From Chromatiales bacterium (lineage in GTDB: Bacteria; Pseudomonadota; Gammaproteobacteria; Xanthomonadales; SZUA-36), in NCBI GenBank assembly GCA_024640025.1, contig JAHEFT010000021.1:1-32327 (forward strand): a DNA stretch of 32,327 nt, written 5' to 3'. The notes beneath the pieces were generated by a model. It worked only from the letters and a program-made list of their open reading frames with translations. It ran no database searches and was not told the origin of the DNA. Position numbers and translations under genes: made by a program. This document shows positions 24,774-32,327 of this stretch, one piece after another. The first letter of the stretch is position 1. Every line of letters starts with the position of its first letter.

Positions 24774-25952
24774 ATGAACTATCTACGTATGGAAAACCTG
24801 GATCTGGACGGCAAGCGCGTGCTGATCCGGGAAGACCTGAACGTCCCTGTCAGCGATGGCAGGGTTACTTCAGATGCCCGGATCCGGGCAGCTCTGCCGA
24901 CCATTCGCATGGCGCTCGAAAAGGGCGCCGCTGTGATGGTCCTTTCACACCTCGGACGGCCCGTGGAAGGAGAATTCGACCCGCAGTTCTCGTTGCAGCC
25001 CGTGGCAGACCGTCTCGGCGAGTTGCTGGGCCGGGCAGTCCGGCTGCAGCAGGACTGGCTGGGTGGAGTGGATGTCAGCCCCGGAGACGTTGTTCTTTGT
25101 GAGAACGTGCGTTTCAATCCTGGCGAAAAGAAAAATGACGATGGCCTGGCGCGCTCCATGGGCGCACTTTGCGATATTTTTGTGATGGACGCGTTTGGCA
25201 CCGCTCACCGGGCGCAGGCTTCAACGGAAGGCGTCACCCGATTTGCGCCGGTTGCATGCGCCGGGCCCTTGCTGGCTCGCGAGCTGGATGCACTGGCGAA
25301 AGGACTTCAACACCCGGCGCGGCCGATGCTGGCCATCGTGGGCGGATCGAAAGTTTCAACCAAGTTGTCCGTGCTTGATACCCTGCTCGACAAAGTTGAC
25401 GAGTTGATCGTCGGTGGCGGAATCGCGAATACCTTCATTGCCGCGTCCGGCTATGCCGTTGGCAAGTCGCTTTATGAGCCCGACCTTATCCATGACGCCC
25501 AGTTATTGATACAAAAGGCGCACGCGGGCGGCGGGTCCATCCCGATACCCAAAGACGTGGTGGTTGCCAAATCGTTCTCTAACGATGCGGAACCGATCGT
25601 GCGTAACGTCAAGGATGTCGCTCATGATGAAATGATTCTGGATATCGGCCCGCTGACTGCGATCGAATATTCTGAAATCATTGCCGGTGCAGGCACGGTC
25701 ATCTGGAACGGACCGGTTGGGGTTTTCGAGTTCGAAAATTTTGCGGCCGGCACGCGGGCGATGGCAGAGGCGATCGAGCGGTCACCCGCCTACAGCATTG
25801 CCGGTGGAGGTGACACCCTCGCTGCGATAGACCAATTCGGCGTTGCCGACGACATCAGTTACATCTCGACCGGTGGCGGCGCATTCCTGGAGTTTGTCGA
25901 AGGCAAGGTGCTTCCAGCTGTTGCGGCACTTGAAGCCGCTGCAAAACGCTGA
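24774..25952 (+). CDS. pgk: Phosphoglycerate kinase
   Basis: The kinase transfers phosphate from 1,3-bisphosphoglycerate to ADP. The protein has 392 residues and both domains are intact: the N-terminal substrate site ([25 protein letters not shown]), the hinge [14 protein letters not shown], and the C-terminal nucleotide site ([12 protein letters not shown] and the [13 protein letters not shown] loop). It lies six bases after gap, so the two are surely co-transcribed. The nearest downstream gene is a DUF4136 lipoprotein after 74 bp. Fructose-bisphosphate aldolase, often next to pgk or pyk, is absent here. Confidence 0.97.
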   Translation: MNYLRMENLDLDGKRVLIREDLNVPVSDGRVTSDARIRAALPTIRMALEKGAAVMVLSHLGRPVEGEFDPQFSLQPVADRLGELLGRAVRLQQDWLGGVDVSPGDVVLCENVRFNPGEKKNDDGLARSMGALCDIFVMDAFGTAHRAQASTEGVTRFAPVACAGPLLARELDALAKGLQHPARPMLAIVGGSKVSTKLSVLDTLLDKVDELIVGGGIANTFIAASGYAVGKSLYEPDLIHDAQLLIQKAHAGGGSIPIPKDVVVAKSFSNDAEPIVRNVKDVAHDEMILDIGPLTAIEYSEIIAGAGTVIWNGPVGVFEFENFAAGTRAMAEAIERSPAYSIAGGGDTLAAIDQFGVADDISYISTGGGAFLEFVEGKVLPAVAALEAAAKR

Positions 25953-26026
25953 GTTTATCCAGCAAACTAATGACCGGCGTGAAAACCGCTGGTAGGATAT
26001 CTTTATACCCAGATTTGGAGTGCTCC

Positions 26027-26632
26027 ATGAAATTCACTTTTTTCCGGCCGTCCATTCGAGCCATCGTTTCCGTCGCGTTGCTGGCATCAATGCTTGCGGC
26101 CTGTGCGCCAAGCGTCAAGGTCCGTAGCGATACTGATCCGGGTGTAGACTTGGGGCAATTTAAAACCTACGGTTTTTTCAGCCAGTTGGGCATCGAGGGG
26201 GACAGCTATTCCAATCTCCTGGGGCAACATTTCCGAAGCGCGATCAGTTCACAGATGAACGCAAGAGGATTCACTGAATCAGGAGCACCCCAGCTACAGA
26301 TCAACGTCTCGATCGGCGCCGAGGAAAAAGTCAGGGTTAACACGTACCAGGAACCGTACCTTTACGGCGGCTATTACGGCATGCGCGGTTACGGGGTATA
26401 CGGCAGTCCCTGGGGTTATGGGGGCGGTGCCACTACCACGACGGTTCGCCAGTACACCGAGGCCAACGTGTACATTGACATGGTTGATGCAACGGGCCAC
26501 AAGCTGGTCTGGCAGGGTGTCGCCACGTTTACCCTGACCGACAAGATGCAGTCCCAGTTGCGCGAGACGGTTAACAACACGGTCGAAAAAATCTTCACCC
26601 AGTTCCCGGTTTCCTTGCCGGCATCCGGATAG
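26027..26632 (+). CDS. DUF4136 lipoprotein, copy 1
   Basis: From ATG 26027 the protein has 201 residues. The signal sequence ends in a lipobox LLASMLAAC with lipid-accepting Cys26. The mature start CAPSVKVRSDTDPGVDLGQFKTYGFF is the DUF4136 opening (Asp-Phe/Leu-x-x-(Y/F)-Tyr-x-(F/W)). A Gly/Tyr-rich stretch (YGGYYGMRGYGVYGSPWGYG) lies at about 106-130, and then the conserved VYIDMVDATGHKLVWQGVAT. GGAG at 26017-26020 supports this start; a longer frame from 25970 lacks one. It is likely an outer-membrane or periplasmic lipoprotein of unknown role. It is a clear paralogue of the next gene. Confidence 0.88.
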   Translation: MKFTFFRPSIRAIVSVALLASMLAACAPSVKVRSDTDPGVDLGQFKTYGFFSQLGIEGDSYSNLLGQHFRSAISSQMNARGFTESGAPQLQINVSIGAEEKVRVNTYQEPYLYGGYYGMRGYGVYGSPWGYGGGATTTTVRQYTEANVYIDMVDATGHKLVWQGVATFTLTDKMQSQLRETVNNTVEKIFTQFPVSLPASG

Positions 26633-26637
26633 CCGGC
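26617..26637 (+). promoter_or_regulatory. GCCGGC inverted repeat directly before the second lipoprotein start
   Basis: GCCGGC at 26617-26622 and 26632-26637 can form a 6-bp GC stem with a 9-base loop, ending against the GTG at 26638. The spacing leaves no free Shine-Dalgarno. Translation of copy 2 may therefore rely on ribosomes that finish copy 1 (stop at 26630-26632) and open this stem. Confidence 0.4.
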
Positions 26638-27234
26638 GTGAACCTCGGCAGCGGCGGGAGCCGCCGGCCCCTCAATACGCTGGTGCTTGTTGCTCTTGCG
26701 CTCGCGGTTGGCGCCTGCTCTTCGGGGCTTGCAGTTCGCAGCGACCAGGACCCGTCAGCTGATTTCAGCCAATACCGCACGTTCAACTTCTTCGATCCGA
26801 TGGGCGTCGAAGGCGGCTATAATTCGCCGATATTCGGTGAGCTGTTTCGTGAGGCGATTACCCGTGAAATGACAGAAAGGGGCTACAAGCTCTCGGAACA
26901 GCCGGACCTGATGGTCAATGTGACCATTCAGTCCGATGAAAAAATCAAGATGACTTCTTACTCGGCTCCCTATATGAGCGGAGCGTATTATCGTCGGCCC
27001 GGTGGCTACTATGGATCGGGTATGGGGGTGGGGGTCGGCACCGTAACCCGGGCAACCGAGGTCACCCAGGCTTCAGTTTTTATCGATCTCGTGGACCTGA
27101 AAAGTCAGCGGGTCAGTTGGCAGGGTGTAGCCGTTACCGATGCATCCGACAAGGTCGCGCAGCATCTGCGTGACGCCATTTACACAGCCGTCAACGTGGT
27201 CTACGACCAGTATCCTTACACGGCCGGTCAGTAA
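26638..27234 (+). CDS. DUF4136 lipoprotein, copy 2
   Basis: The protein has 198 residues. A GTG start lies five bases after the stop of copy 1. The signal sequence has RR near the start and a lipobox LAVGAC (Cys27). The mature domain follows copy 1 in order: VRSDQDPSADFSQYRTFNFF, FGELFREAITREMTERGYKL, LMVNVTIQSDEKIKM, a Gly/Tyr-rich segment at about 120-133, and VFIDLVDLKSQRVSWQGVAV. This is a tandem duplication that has diverged well at residue level. No function is known. It separates pgk from pyk. Confidence 0.85.
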   Translation: MNLGSGGSRRPLNTLVLVALALAVGACSSGLAVRSDQDPSADFSQYRTFNFFDPMGVEGGYNSPIFGELFREAITREMTERGYKLSEQPDLMVNVTIQSDEKIKMTSYSAPYMSGAYYRRPGGYYGSGMGVGVGTVTRATEVTQASVFIDLVDLKSQRVSWQGVAVTDASDKVAQHLRDAIYTAVNVVYDQYPYTAGQ

Positions 27235-27241
27235 CAATCCA

Positions 27242-27257
27242 GCCCTTTTAAAAGGGC
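27242..27257. terminator. 16-bp perfect palindrome after the lipoprotein pair, possible weak terminator
   Basis: GCCCTTTTAAAAGGGC is a perfect palindrome eight bases after the stop of copy 2 and could fold as a 6-bp stem with a 4-base loop. It lacks a following T-run on the plus strand, so it is at best a weak Rho-independent terminator. Farther on, GGCCGGCC (27307-27314) is followed by TTTTT (27317-27321), but it has no loop and is not a convincing terminator. Confidence 0.35.
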
Positions 27258-27334
27258 GCAATCCTCACGGGGTTGTCATATTTATCCTCTGATTTCCTGA
27301 CTCTCAGGCCGGCCGGTTTTTCACGGCTCGAATA

Positions 27335-27371
27335 AATTGATATCAATTGTGTCATCAATTGCCTTTATAAT
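27335..27371 (+). promoter_or_regulatory. pyk promoter with palindromic operator candidate
   Basis: TATAAT (27366-27371) is a perfect -10, only seven bases before ATG 27379. Upstream lies AATTGATATCAATT (27335-27348), a perfect 14-bp palindrome. ATCAATTG occurs twice as a direct repeat (27342-27349 and 27354-27361, 12 bp apart). No good -35 is found at 16-18 bp, so the promoter may need an activator or the palindrome may be a repressor site. The transcript would begin close to the ATG. Confidence 0.5.
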
Positions 27372-27378
27372 CGCCGCC

Positions 27379-28860
27379 ATGAATGTGGATATCAAAAAGT
27401 CTGCCAGTCACAGGCGCCGTACCAAGATTATCGCGACACTGGGCCCCGGAACCGATGATCCGATGGTCATGGAGAGGCTGATCCGGGCGGGCGTTGACGT
27501 CTTTCGGGTGAACATGTCGCACGGCACCGAGAGCGAACACGAACGGCGTGTGGAACTCGTTAAACAGGCTGCCCGAAAAGTCAGGTGGCAGGTCGCCTTG
27601 CTGGTGGATCTGCAGGGGCCAAAAATCCGGGTCGAGAAGTTTGAGAACGGCGGCGTCCTGCTATCATCCGGAGACCATTTCATCCTGGATGCTGAAGACC
27701 CACAAACGCTCGGTGACCGGACACGGGTCGGTGTGAGTTACGCGAGTCTGCCTGGTGACGTCAACCCGGGCGATATTCTGATGCTGGACGACGGCCTGAT
27801 TTCCATGCAGGTCCAGTCCATTGAAGGCGGGCGTGTGCATTGCCTGGTAGAGAACGGCGGCACGTTAAAAGATCGTAAGGGAATCAATCTTCAGGGTGGT
27901 GGACTTTCGATTTCCGGCCTGGCCGAGCACGACTTGCCGCACATAAAACTGGCGGCCCGGGTAGGTGCGGACTACGTGGCGGTGTCGTTCGTCAGTTGTG
28001 CCGACGACCTTCATCGCGCCAGGGCCCTGTTACGTGAGGCTGGCAGCGAGGCGGCACTGGTTGCCAAGATTGAGCGCATGGAGGCCATCAACAACCTCGA
28101 AGAAATTTGTGACGCCACGGACGCTATCATGGTCGCCCGCGGTGATCTTGGGGTGGAAATCGGAGACGAAGAACTGCCGGGTTTACAGAAACGAATCATC
28201 CGGACGGCGATAAAGCACAACCGCATTGTTGCCACGGCAACTCAAATGATGCAGTCCATGGTTGAAAACCCGATCCCTACCCGTGCGGAAGTGCTCGACG
28301 TGGCCAATGCAGTTCTGGATGGAACAGATGCGGTGATGCTCTCCGCCGAGACGGCTGTTGGCAAACACCCGGTCAAGGTCATCGAGTCCATGAACCGCAT
28401 CTGCCTCGGAGCGGAGAGACATTTCGAATCCGAGGGGGACATCCGTCAGCTCAATGTGCGGTTCGAGAGAATTGACCAGGCCATCGCGTCGGCAGCGATG
28501 TTCATGGCCACGAAAGTTACCGTCAAGGCAATCATAGCGTTGACCGAGTCGGGGTCCACGGCGCAATGGCTCTCGAGAGTGCAGTCGGCGGTGCCTATTT
28601 ATGCCTTTTCAACCAATGCCGCAAGCCGGAGGCGTATGGCCATGTTCCGTGATGTGTTTCCAGTGAAGCAGGACTCCGCAAGCGAGGATGCCGAAGTAGT
28701 CATTGCCGAGGCGTTGCGGACACTGCTGGCCCATGGCGCGGTGGCGGAAAATGATCGAATCATCGTCACCATGGGCGATCGGATGTGCAAGTCGGGTGGA
28801 ACCAACACGTTGCGGCTTATTAAATTGGACAATGAGGGTCGCGCCAACTATGGGATTTGA
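27379..28860 (+). CDS. pyk: Pyruvate kinase
   Basis: The kinase makes pyruvate and ATP from PEP and ADP. From ATG 27379 the protein has 493 residues. It opens with the barrel motif RRTKIIATLGPGTDD, VFRVNMSHG and LLVDLQGPKIRV. The active-site Lys is in LVAKIERMEAI, and the Mg/PEP segment is MVARGDLGVEIGDEELPGLQKRII with the effector-insensitive-looking ATQMMQSMVENPIPTRAEV. The C-terminal domain (about 360-493) lacks a PEP-utiliser extension. An in-frame TTG at 27337 gives 14 more residues, but the family starts near the later ATG. No Shine-Dalgarno precedes either start. aceE follows after nine bases. Confidence 0.96.
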   Translation: MNVDIKKSASHRRRTKIIATLGPGTDDPMVMERLIRAGVDVFRVNMSHGTESEHERRVELVKQAARKVRWQVALLVDLQGPKIRVEKFENGGVLLSSGDHFILDAEDPQTLGDRTRVGVSYASLPGDVNPGDILMLDDGLISMQVQSIEGGRVHCLVENGGTLKDRKGINLQGGGLSISGLAEHDLPHIKLAARVGADYVAVSFVSCADDLHRARALLREAGSEAALVAKIERMEAINNLEEICDATDAIMVARGDLGVEIGDEELPGLQKRIIRTAIKHNRIVATATQMMQSMVENPIPTRAEVLDVANAVLDGTDAVMLSAETAVGKHPVKVIESMNRICLGAERHFESEGDIRQLNVRFERIDQAIASAAMFMATKVTVKAIIALTESGSTAQWLSRVQSAVPIYAFSTNAASRRRMAMFRDVFPVKQDSASEDAEVVIAEALRTLLAHGAVAENDRIIVTMGDRMCKSGGTNTLRLIKLDNEGRANYGI

Positions 28861-28869
28861 GGAAAACGG

Positions 28870-31542
28870 ATGAGCGCTGGAATAGATAAAACTCAGAACG
28901 ATTCAGACCAGCAGGAAACACAGGAGTGGCTGGAGTCGCTCCAGGCGGTTCTCGAACGGGAAGGGCCGGAAAGAGCGCATTTCCTGATAGAACAACTGGT
29001 CGATTACACACGGCGCTCCGGCGGCTACCTGCCTTACAAAGCTACAACCGCGTACATCAACACGATCCCCGTTCAGCTGGGAAAGAAACATCCGGGAAAT
29101 ACAGAGCTCGAATACCGTATCCGTTCCATCATCCGTTGGAACGCAATGGCCACGGTGGTGCGCGCCAGCAAGCGGGGTGGAGAACTCGGGGGTCACATTG
29201 CCAGCTTTGCATCTGCCGCCACGCTATATGATGTCGGCTTCAACCATTTTTTCAGGGGACCTGAGCACCCCGGCGGCGGTGACCTGGTGTATATCCAGGG
29301 GCATTCGTCTCCGGGAATTTATGCGCGTTCATTCCTGGAAGGGCGGATCACAACCGAACAACTGGACAGCTTCCGGCAGGAGTCCGACGGGCAAGGATTG
29401 AGCTCCTATCCCCATCCCTGGTTGATGCCGGATTACTGGCAACTTCCCACCGTGTCGATGGGACTGGGACCGATCATGGCTATTTACCAGGCCCGGTTTC
29501 TCAAGTATCTCCACCACCGGGGTATCGCCGACACGTCCGACCGGAAAGTCTGGTGTTTCATGGGTGATGGTGAATCCGATGAACCGGAATCCCTGGGCGC
29601 TATTTCGCTCGCAGGAAGAGAGAAACTGGATAACCTGATTTTCGTCGTTAACTGCAATCTGCAGCGTCTGGACGGCCCGGTCCGCGGCAATGGGAAGATC
29701 ATCCAGGAGCTCGAGGGCGTGTTCCGGGGCGCCGGGTGGCGGGTCATCAAGGTCATCTGGGGCTCATACTGGGACAAGCTTTTCGCCAAGGATAAGGATG
29801 GATTGCTGCGTCGGCGGATGGAAGAAGCCGTGGACGGTGAATACCAGAACTACAAGGCCAAGGGCGGCGCGTATACGCGAGAACATTTCTTTGGAAAGTA
29901 TCCCGAGCTGCGTGAAATGGTCGCTACCATGACGGATCAGGACATTTGGCGGCTGAACCGGGGCGGTCACGATCCGCATAAGCTCTTTGCGGCTTACAGT
30001 TCAGCCGTTGCCTCTCCCGCGCAGCCGACCGTAATCCTGGCCAAGACGGTCAAGGGGTATGGGATGGGTGGCGCAGGCGAGGCCCAGAACATCACGCACC
30101 AGCAAAAGAAAATGGACATCGAGTCCATTCGCCAGTTCCGGGACCGTTTCGGCGTACCCATCCCGGACGAGGACCTGGAGAACGTACCTTACTATCATCC
30201 CGGAGAAGACAGTGAAGAGGTCAAGTATCTGCTCGAGCGCCGCAAAGAGCTCGGTGGATTCATGCCCCAGCGCCGCCGCCATGACGGAGCCATCGAAGCC
30301 CCCGGCCTGGAGTTGTTTGATTCTCTCCTCAAGTCCTCGGGCGATCGGGAAATCAGCACGACAATGGCGTTTGTCCGCGCCTTGTCCATCCTGCTCCGGG
30401 ACAAGCGGATCGCCGAGCGAATCGTACCTATCGTGGCGGATGAAGCCCGGACCTTCGGCATGGAAGGCATGTTCCGCCAGTTGGGCATCTACTCTGCCGG
30501 CGGGCAGTTGTACACGCCGGTCGACTCTGACCAGCTGATGTTTTACAAGGAAGACCAGAAAGGCCAGATTCTGCAGGAAGGCATCACCGAGGCTGGCGCC
30601 ATGTCATCCTGGATCGCGGCGGCCACCAGTTATTCCTCCTCCGGCGTCGCGATGATCCCGTTCTTCATTTTTTATTCCATGTTCGGTTTCCAGCGTGTCG
30701 GCGATCTGGCCTGGGCGGCCGGCGACATGCGAGCGAAGGGATTCCTGATCGGTGGCACTGCCGGAAGAACGACCTTAAACGGAGAGGGCTTACAGCACGA
30801 AGACGGCAACAGCCACGTGATCTCCGCCATGGTGCCCAACTGCATTTCTTACGACCCCACTTTTTCCTATGAACTGGCGGTGATCATCCAGGATGGAATG
30901 CGCCGGATGTTCCAGGAAGGTGAGGATATTTACTACTACATCACGGTAGAGAATGAGAACTACACACATCCGGATATGCCGGAAGGCGCCGAGGAAGGCA
31001 TCCGGAAAGGTTTGTACCTGTTTCGGGAGGGGCCTGATGGACCGAAAAAAGTTCAATTACTCGGTTCCGGCGCCATCCTGCGCGAGACCATCGCAGCAGC
31101 AAATATTCTGGAGCAGGACTTTGGCGTTGTGTCCGACATCTGGAGCGCCACCAGCTTCAGCGAATTGCGCAGGGACGGTGTCGATTGCGCACGCTGGAAC
31201 CGGCTGAATCCGGAGAAGGAACCGAGGATTCCCTGGGTGACCGGGTGTTTGCGGGAACGGGCAGGTCCGATTATCGCAGCGTCTGATTATGTGCGGTCTT
31301 TCGCCGACCAGATTCGCGGCTTCCTGGCGGAGCAGGACTATATTGTCCTGGGAACTGATGGGTTCGGCAGATCGGACACGCGGGAGAAATTGAGAAGTTT
31401 CTTCGAAGTGGACAGGTACAACATCGCTTATGCGGCGTTGTACACGTTGTACCGGCGTGAATTGATCAGCCTGAGCGAGTTGCTGGCCGCAAGGTCCAGC
31501 CTCGGTATCGACCCTGAAAAAGTCAACCCGGTGCTCGTTTAA
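28870..31542 (+). CDS. aceE: Pyruvate dehydrogenase E1, homodimeric type
   Basis: AceE decarboxylates pyruvate with ThDP and reductively acetylates the lipoyl groups of E2. The protein has 890 residues, full length. The N-terminus is QEWLESLQAVLEREGPERAHFLIEQL (split here for reading: the opening helix that contacts E2). The ThDP motif GDGESDEPES begins near residue 231 and runs to VVNCNLQ near 260. The C-terminal blocks are VPIVADEARTFGMEGMFRQ, AGGRTTLNGEGLQHEDG-like (here GTAGRTTLNGEGLQHEDG), and GTDGFGRSDTREKLR. GAGGA overlapping the pyk stop supports ATG 28870. It probably shares the pyk transcript and leads into aceF. Confidence 0.97.
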   Translation: MSAGIDKTQNDSDQQETQEWLESLQAVLEREGPERAHFLIEQLVDYTRRSGGYLPYKATTAYINTIPVQLGKKHPGNTELEYRIRSIIRWNAMATVVRASKRGGELGGHIASFASAATLYDVGFNHFFRGPEHPGGGDLVYIQGHSSPGIYARSFLEGRITTEQLDSFRQESDGQGLSSYPHPWLMPDYWQLPTVSMGLGPIMAIYQARFLKYLHHRGIADTSDRKVWCFMGDGESDEPESLGAISLAGREKLDNLIFVVNCNLQRLDGPVRGNGKIIQELEGVFRGAGWRVIKVIWGSYWDKLFAKDKDGLLRRRMEEAVDGEYQNYKAKGGAYTREHFFGKYPELREMVATMTDQDIWRLNRGGHDPHKLFAAYSSAVASPAQPTVILAKTVKGYGMGGAGEAQNITHQQKKMDIESIRQFRDRFGVPIPDEDLENVPYYHPGEDSEEVKYLLERRKELGGFMPQRRRHDGAIEAPGLELFDSLLKSSGDREISTTMAFVRALSILLRDKRIAERIVPIVADEARTFGMEGMFRQLGIYSAGGQLYTPVDSDQLMFYKEDQKGQILQEGITEAGAMSSWIAAATSYSSSGVAMIPFFIFYSMFGFQRVGDLAWAAGDMRAKGFLIGGTAGRTTLNGEGLQHEDGNSHVISAMVPNCISYDPTFSYELAVIIQDGMRRMFQEGEDIYYYITVENENYTHPDMPEGAEEGIRKGLYLFREGPDGPKKVQLLGSGAILRETIAAANILEQDFGVVSDIWSATSFSELRRDGVDCARWNRLNPEKEPRIPWVTGCLRERAGPIIAASDYVRSFADQIRGFLAEQDYIVLGTDGFGRSDTREKLRSFFEVDRYNIAYAALYTLYRRELISLSELLAARSSLGIDPEKVNPVLV

Positions 31543-31573
31543 GGCCTTTGCCAGCGCATGATTGGAGCGGAAT

Positions 31574-32327
31574 GTGAGTAAAACGATCGAGATCAAGGTG
31601 CCGGACATCGGCGATTTCAGCGGTATCCCCGTTATCGAAGTGTTGGTGGCGGAAGGCGACCGGGTTGAAGCTGAGGACGGGTTGATCACGCTGGAAAGCG
31701 ACAAGGCGACCATGGAGGTACCTTCACCCGCTGCCGGAATCATCCAGGAGTTGCGGATCAAGCTGAACGACCATGTTTCTGAAGGCGACGTTATCGCCAT
31801 TCTCGAATTGTCCGGAGACGAGTCCGCGCCTGAAGCACCCGCTGAAGAGACGCCACCTGAATCCGCGCCGGCAGAACCGGAAGAGTCGCAGACAGAGCCG
31901 GAGCCAGAAGTTGAAGAGGAGGGCGCGGACGAACCCGGCGCACCCGTTCGTAAAGAGCCATCGGCTTCAGCCACGGAGAGAGCCGCGCCGCCGGCCGGGC
32001 GAGCGAAGTCTGTGGAAGCGGTCGATCCTGCGAAAGTGCCCTATGCCAGCCCGGCGATACGCCAGTTCGCACGCGAGTTGGGGGTCGATCTTTCGCGGGT
32101 GAATGGCAGCGGCAATAAAGGCCGGATAACGCGCGAGGACGTTGCGGCGTTTATTAAGTCGGTGATGAGCGGCTCTGTTGCATCGGGAGGTGGAACGGTT
32201 GGTGGTCTCAACCTGGATTTTCCGCCGCTGCCGGAGTTTGATTTCAGCCGCTATGGCGGTGTCGAAAAAATGCCCTTGTCACGCATCCAGAAAATTTCGG
32301 CCGGGCACCTGCACAGGAACTGGGTTG
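31574..32327 (+). CDS. aceF: Pyruvate dehydrogenase E2 (dihydrolipoamide acetyltransferase), 5' part
   Basis: The coding sequence runs off the window after 251 codons. GTG 31574 is preceded by GGAG (31564-31567) six bases upstream; an ATG at 31572 is out of frame. One lipoyl domain (about 1-80) carries the lipoylated Lys44 in ESDKATMEVPSP. A Pro/Glu/Ala-rich linker follows (about 82-155), then the E1/E3-binding domain (about 157-197: YASPAIRQFARELGVDLSRV with GSGNKGRITREDV). The catalytic domain begins near 235 with EKMPLSRIQKISAGHL. Only one lipoyl domain is seen, against three in E. coli AceF. It is the third gene of pyk-aceE-aceF. Confidence 0.95.
   Translation, partial: MSKTIEIKVPDIGDFSGIPVIEVLVAEGDRVEAEDGLITLESDKATMEVPSPAAGIIQELRIKLNDHVSEGDVIAILELSGDESAPEAPAEETPPESAPAEPEESQTEPEPEVEEEGADEPGAPVRKEPSASATERAAPPAGRAKSVEAVDPAKVPYASPAIRQFARELGVDLSRVNGSGNKGRITREDVAAFIKSVMSGSVASGGGTVGGLNLDFPPLPEFDFSRYGGVEKMPLSRIQKISAGHLHRNWV

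Noticed and set aside
27307-27321. GGCCGGCC followed by five T as a Rho-independent terminator
   Set aside because: The palindrome has no loop, so no stable hairpin would precede the T-run; it was kept only as a note.
31057-31974. 305-codon open frame on the minus strand across aceE and aceF
   Set aside because: It is antisense to firm coding sequence of both genes, is Ser/Gly/Ala-rich where it mirrors the aceF linker, and matches no family.

Overview
The window looks like a chromosomal segment of a gammaproteobacterium with moderately high GC. The organism is probably related to the Xanthomonadales/Chromatiales/Woeseiales region of the class. The basis is gene order and family content: yggS-proC-yggT-DUF4426 divergent from pilT-pilU, aroK-aroB-hemE, homodimeric AceE, an XrtH-like exosortase, and TonB-receptor and secreted-protein types common in xanthomonads. 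The order is an inference; no rRNA or tRNA is present to settle it. Genes are densely packed, no stretch over about 160 bp lacks a gene, and I see no mobile element, CRISPR array or tRNA.

Layout. 1-1543 (+): the last codons of an ECF sigma factor, its probable anti-sigma factor and a DUF4097 repeat protein, joined by two ATGA overlaps. 4280-1547 (-): two overlapping P-loop GTPases, at least one membrane-anchored. 4441-5553 (+): a soluble hybrid-like histidine kinase whose C-terminal receiver looks degenerate. 8258-5513 (-): aroK, aroB and hemE. 8340-9855 (+): XrtH-like exosortase, a short pdxH and yjbQ, stop-start coupled (GTGA and CTGA). 12403-9859 (-): yggS, proC, yggT and a DUF4426 gene. 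12529-17035 (+): pilT, pilU, an OmpR-type regulator, its sensor kinase and a zinc-ribbon membrane protein, with gaps of 11 bp or less. 18804-17039 (-): a plug-less TonB-receptor-like outer-membrane barrel and a small secreted protein. 18974-21589 (+): a thioredoxin-fold protein, a universal stress protein and an AGCS-family sodium symporter. 21721-32327 (+): a central-carbon block of tkt, gap, pgk, two paralogous DUF4136 lipoproteins, pyk, aceE and the 5' part of aceF.

Function. The right third runs from the pentose-phosphate branch through lower glycolysis to acetyl-CoA; pyk, aceE and aceF look co-transcribed. The middle third combines cofactor and amino-acid housekeeping with twitching-motility motors that appear to share a transcript with a two-component system. 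Most genes are conventional. The less ordinary items are the pseudo-receiver kinase and the nested hairpin before it, the paired GTPases, the exosortase operon with a non-canonical yjbQ start, the pilTU/two-component operon, the plug-less barrel pair, and the palindrome plus near-leaderless promoter of pyk. I do not see a clearly new multi-gene defence or biosynthetic system.
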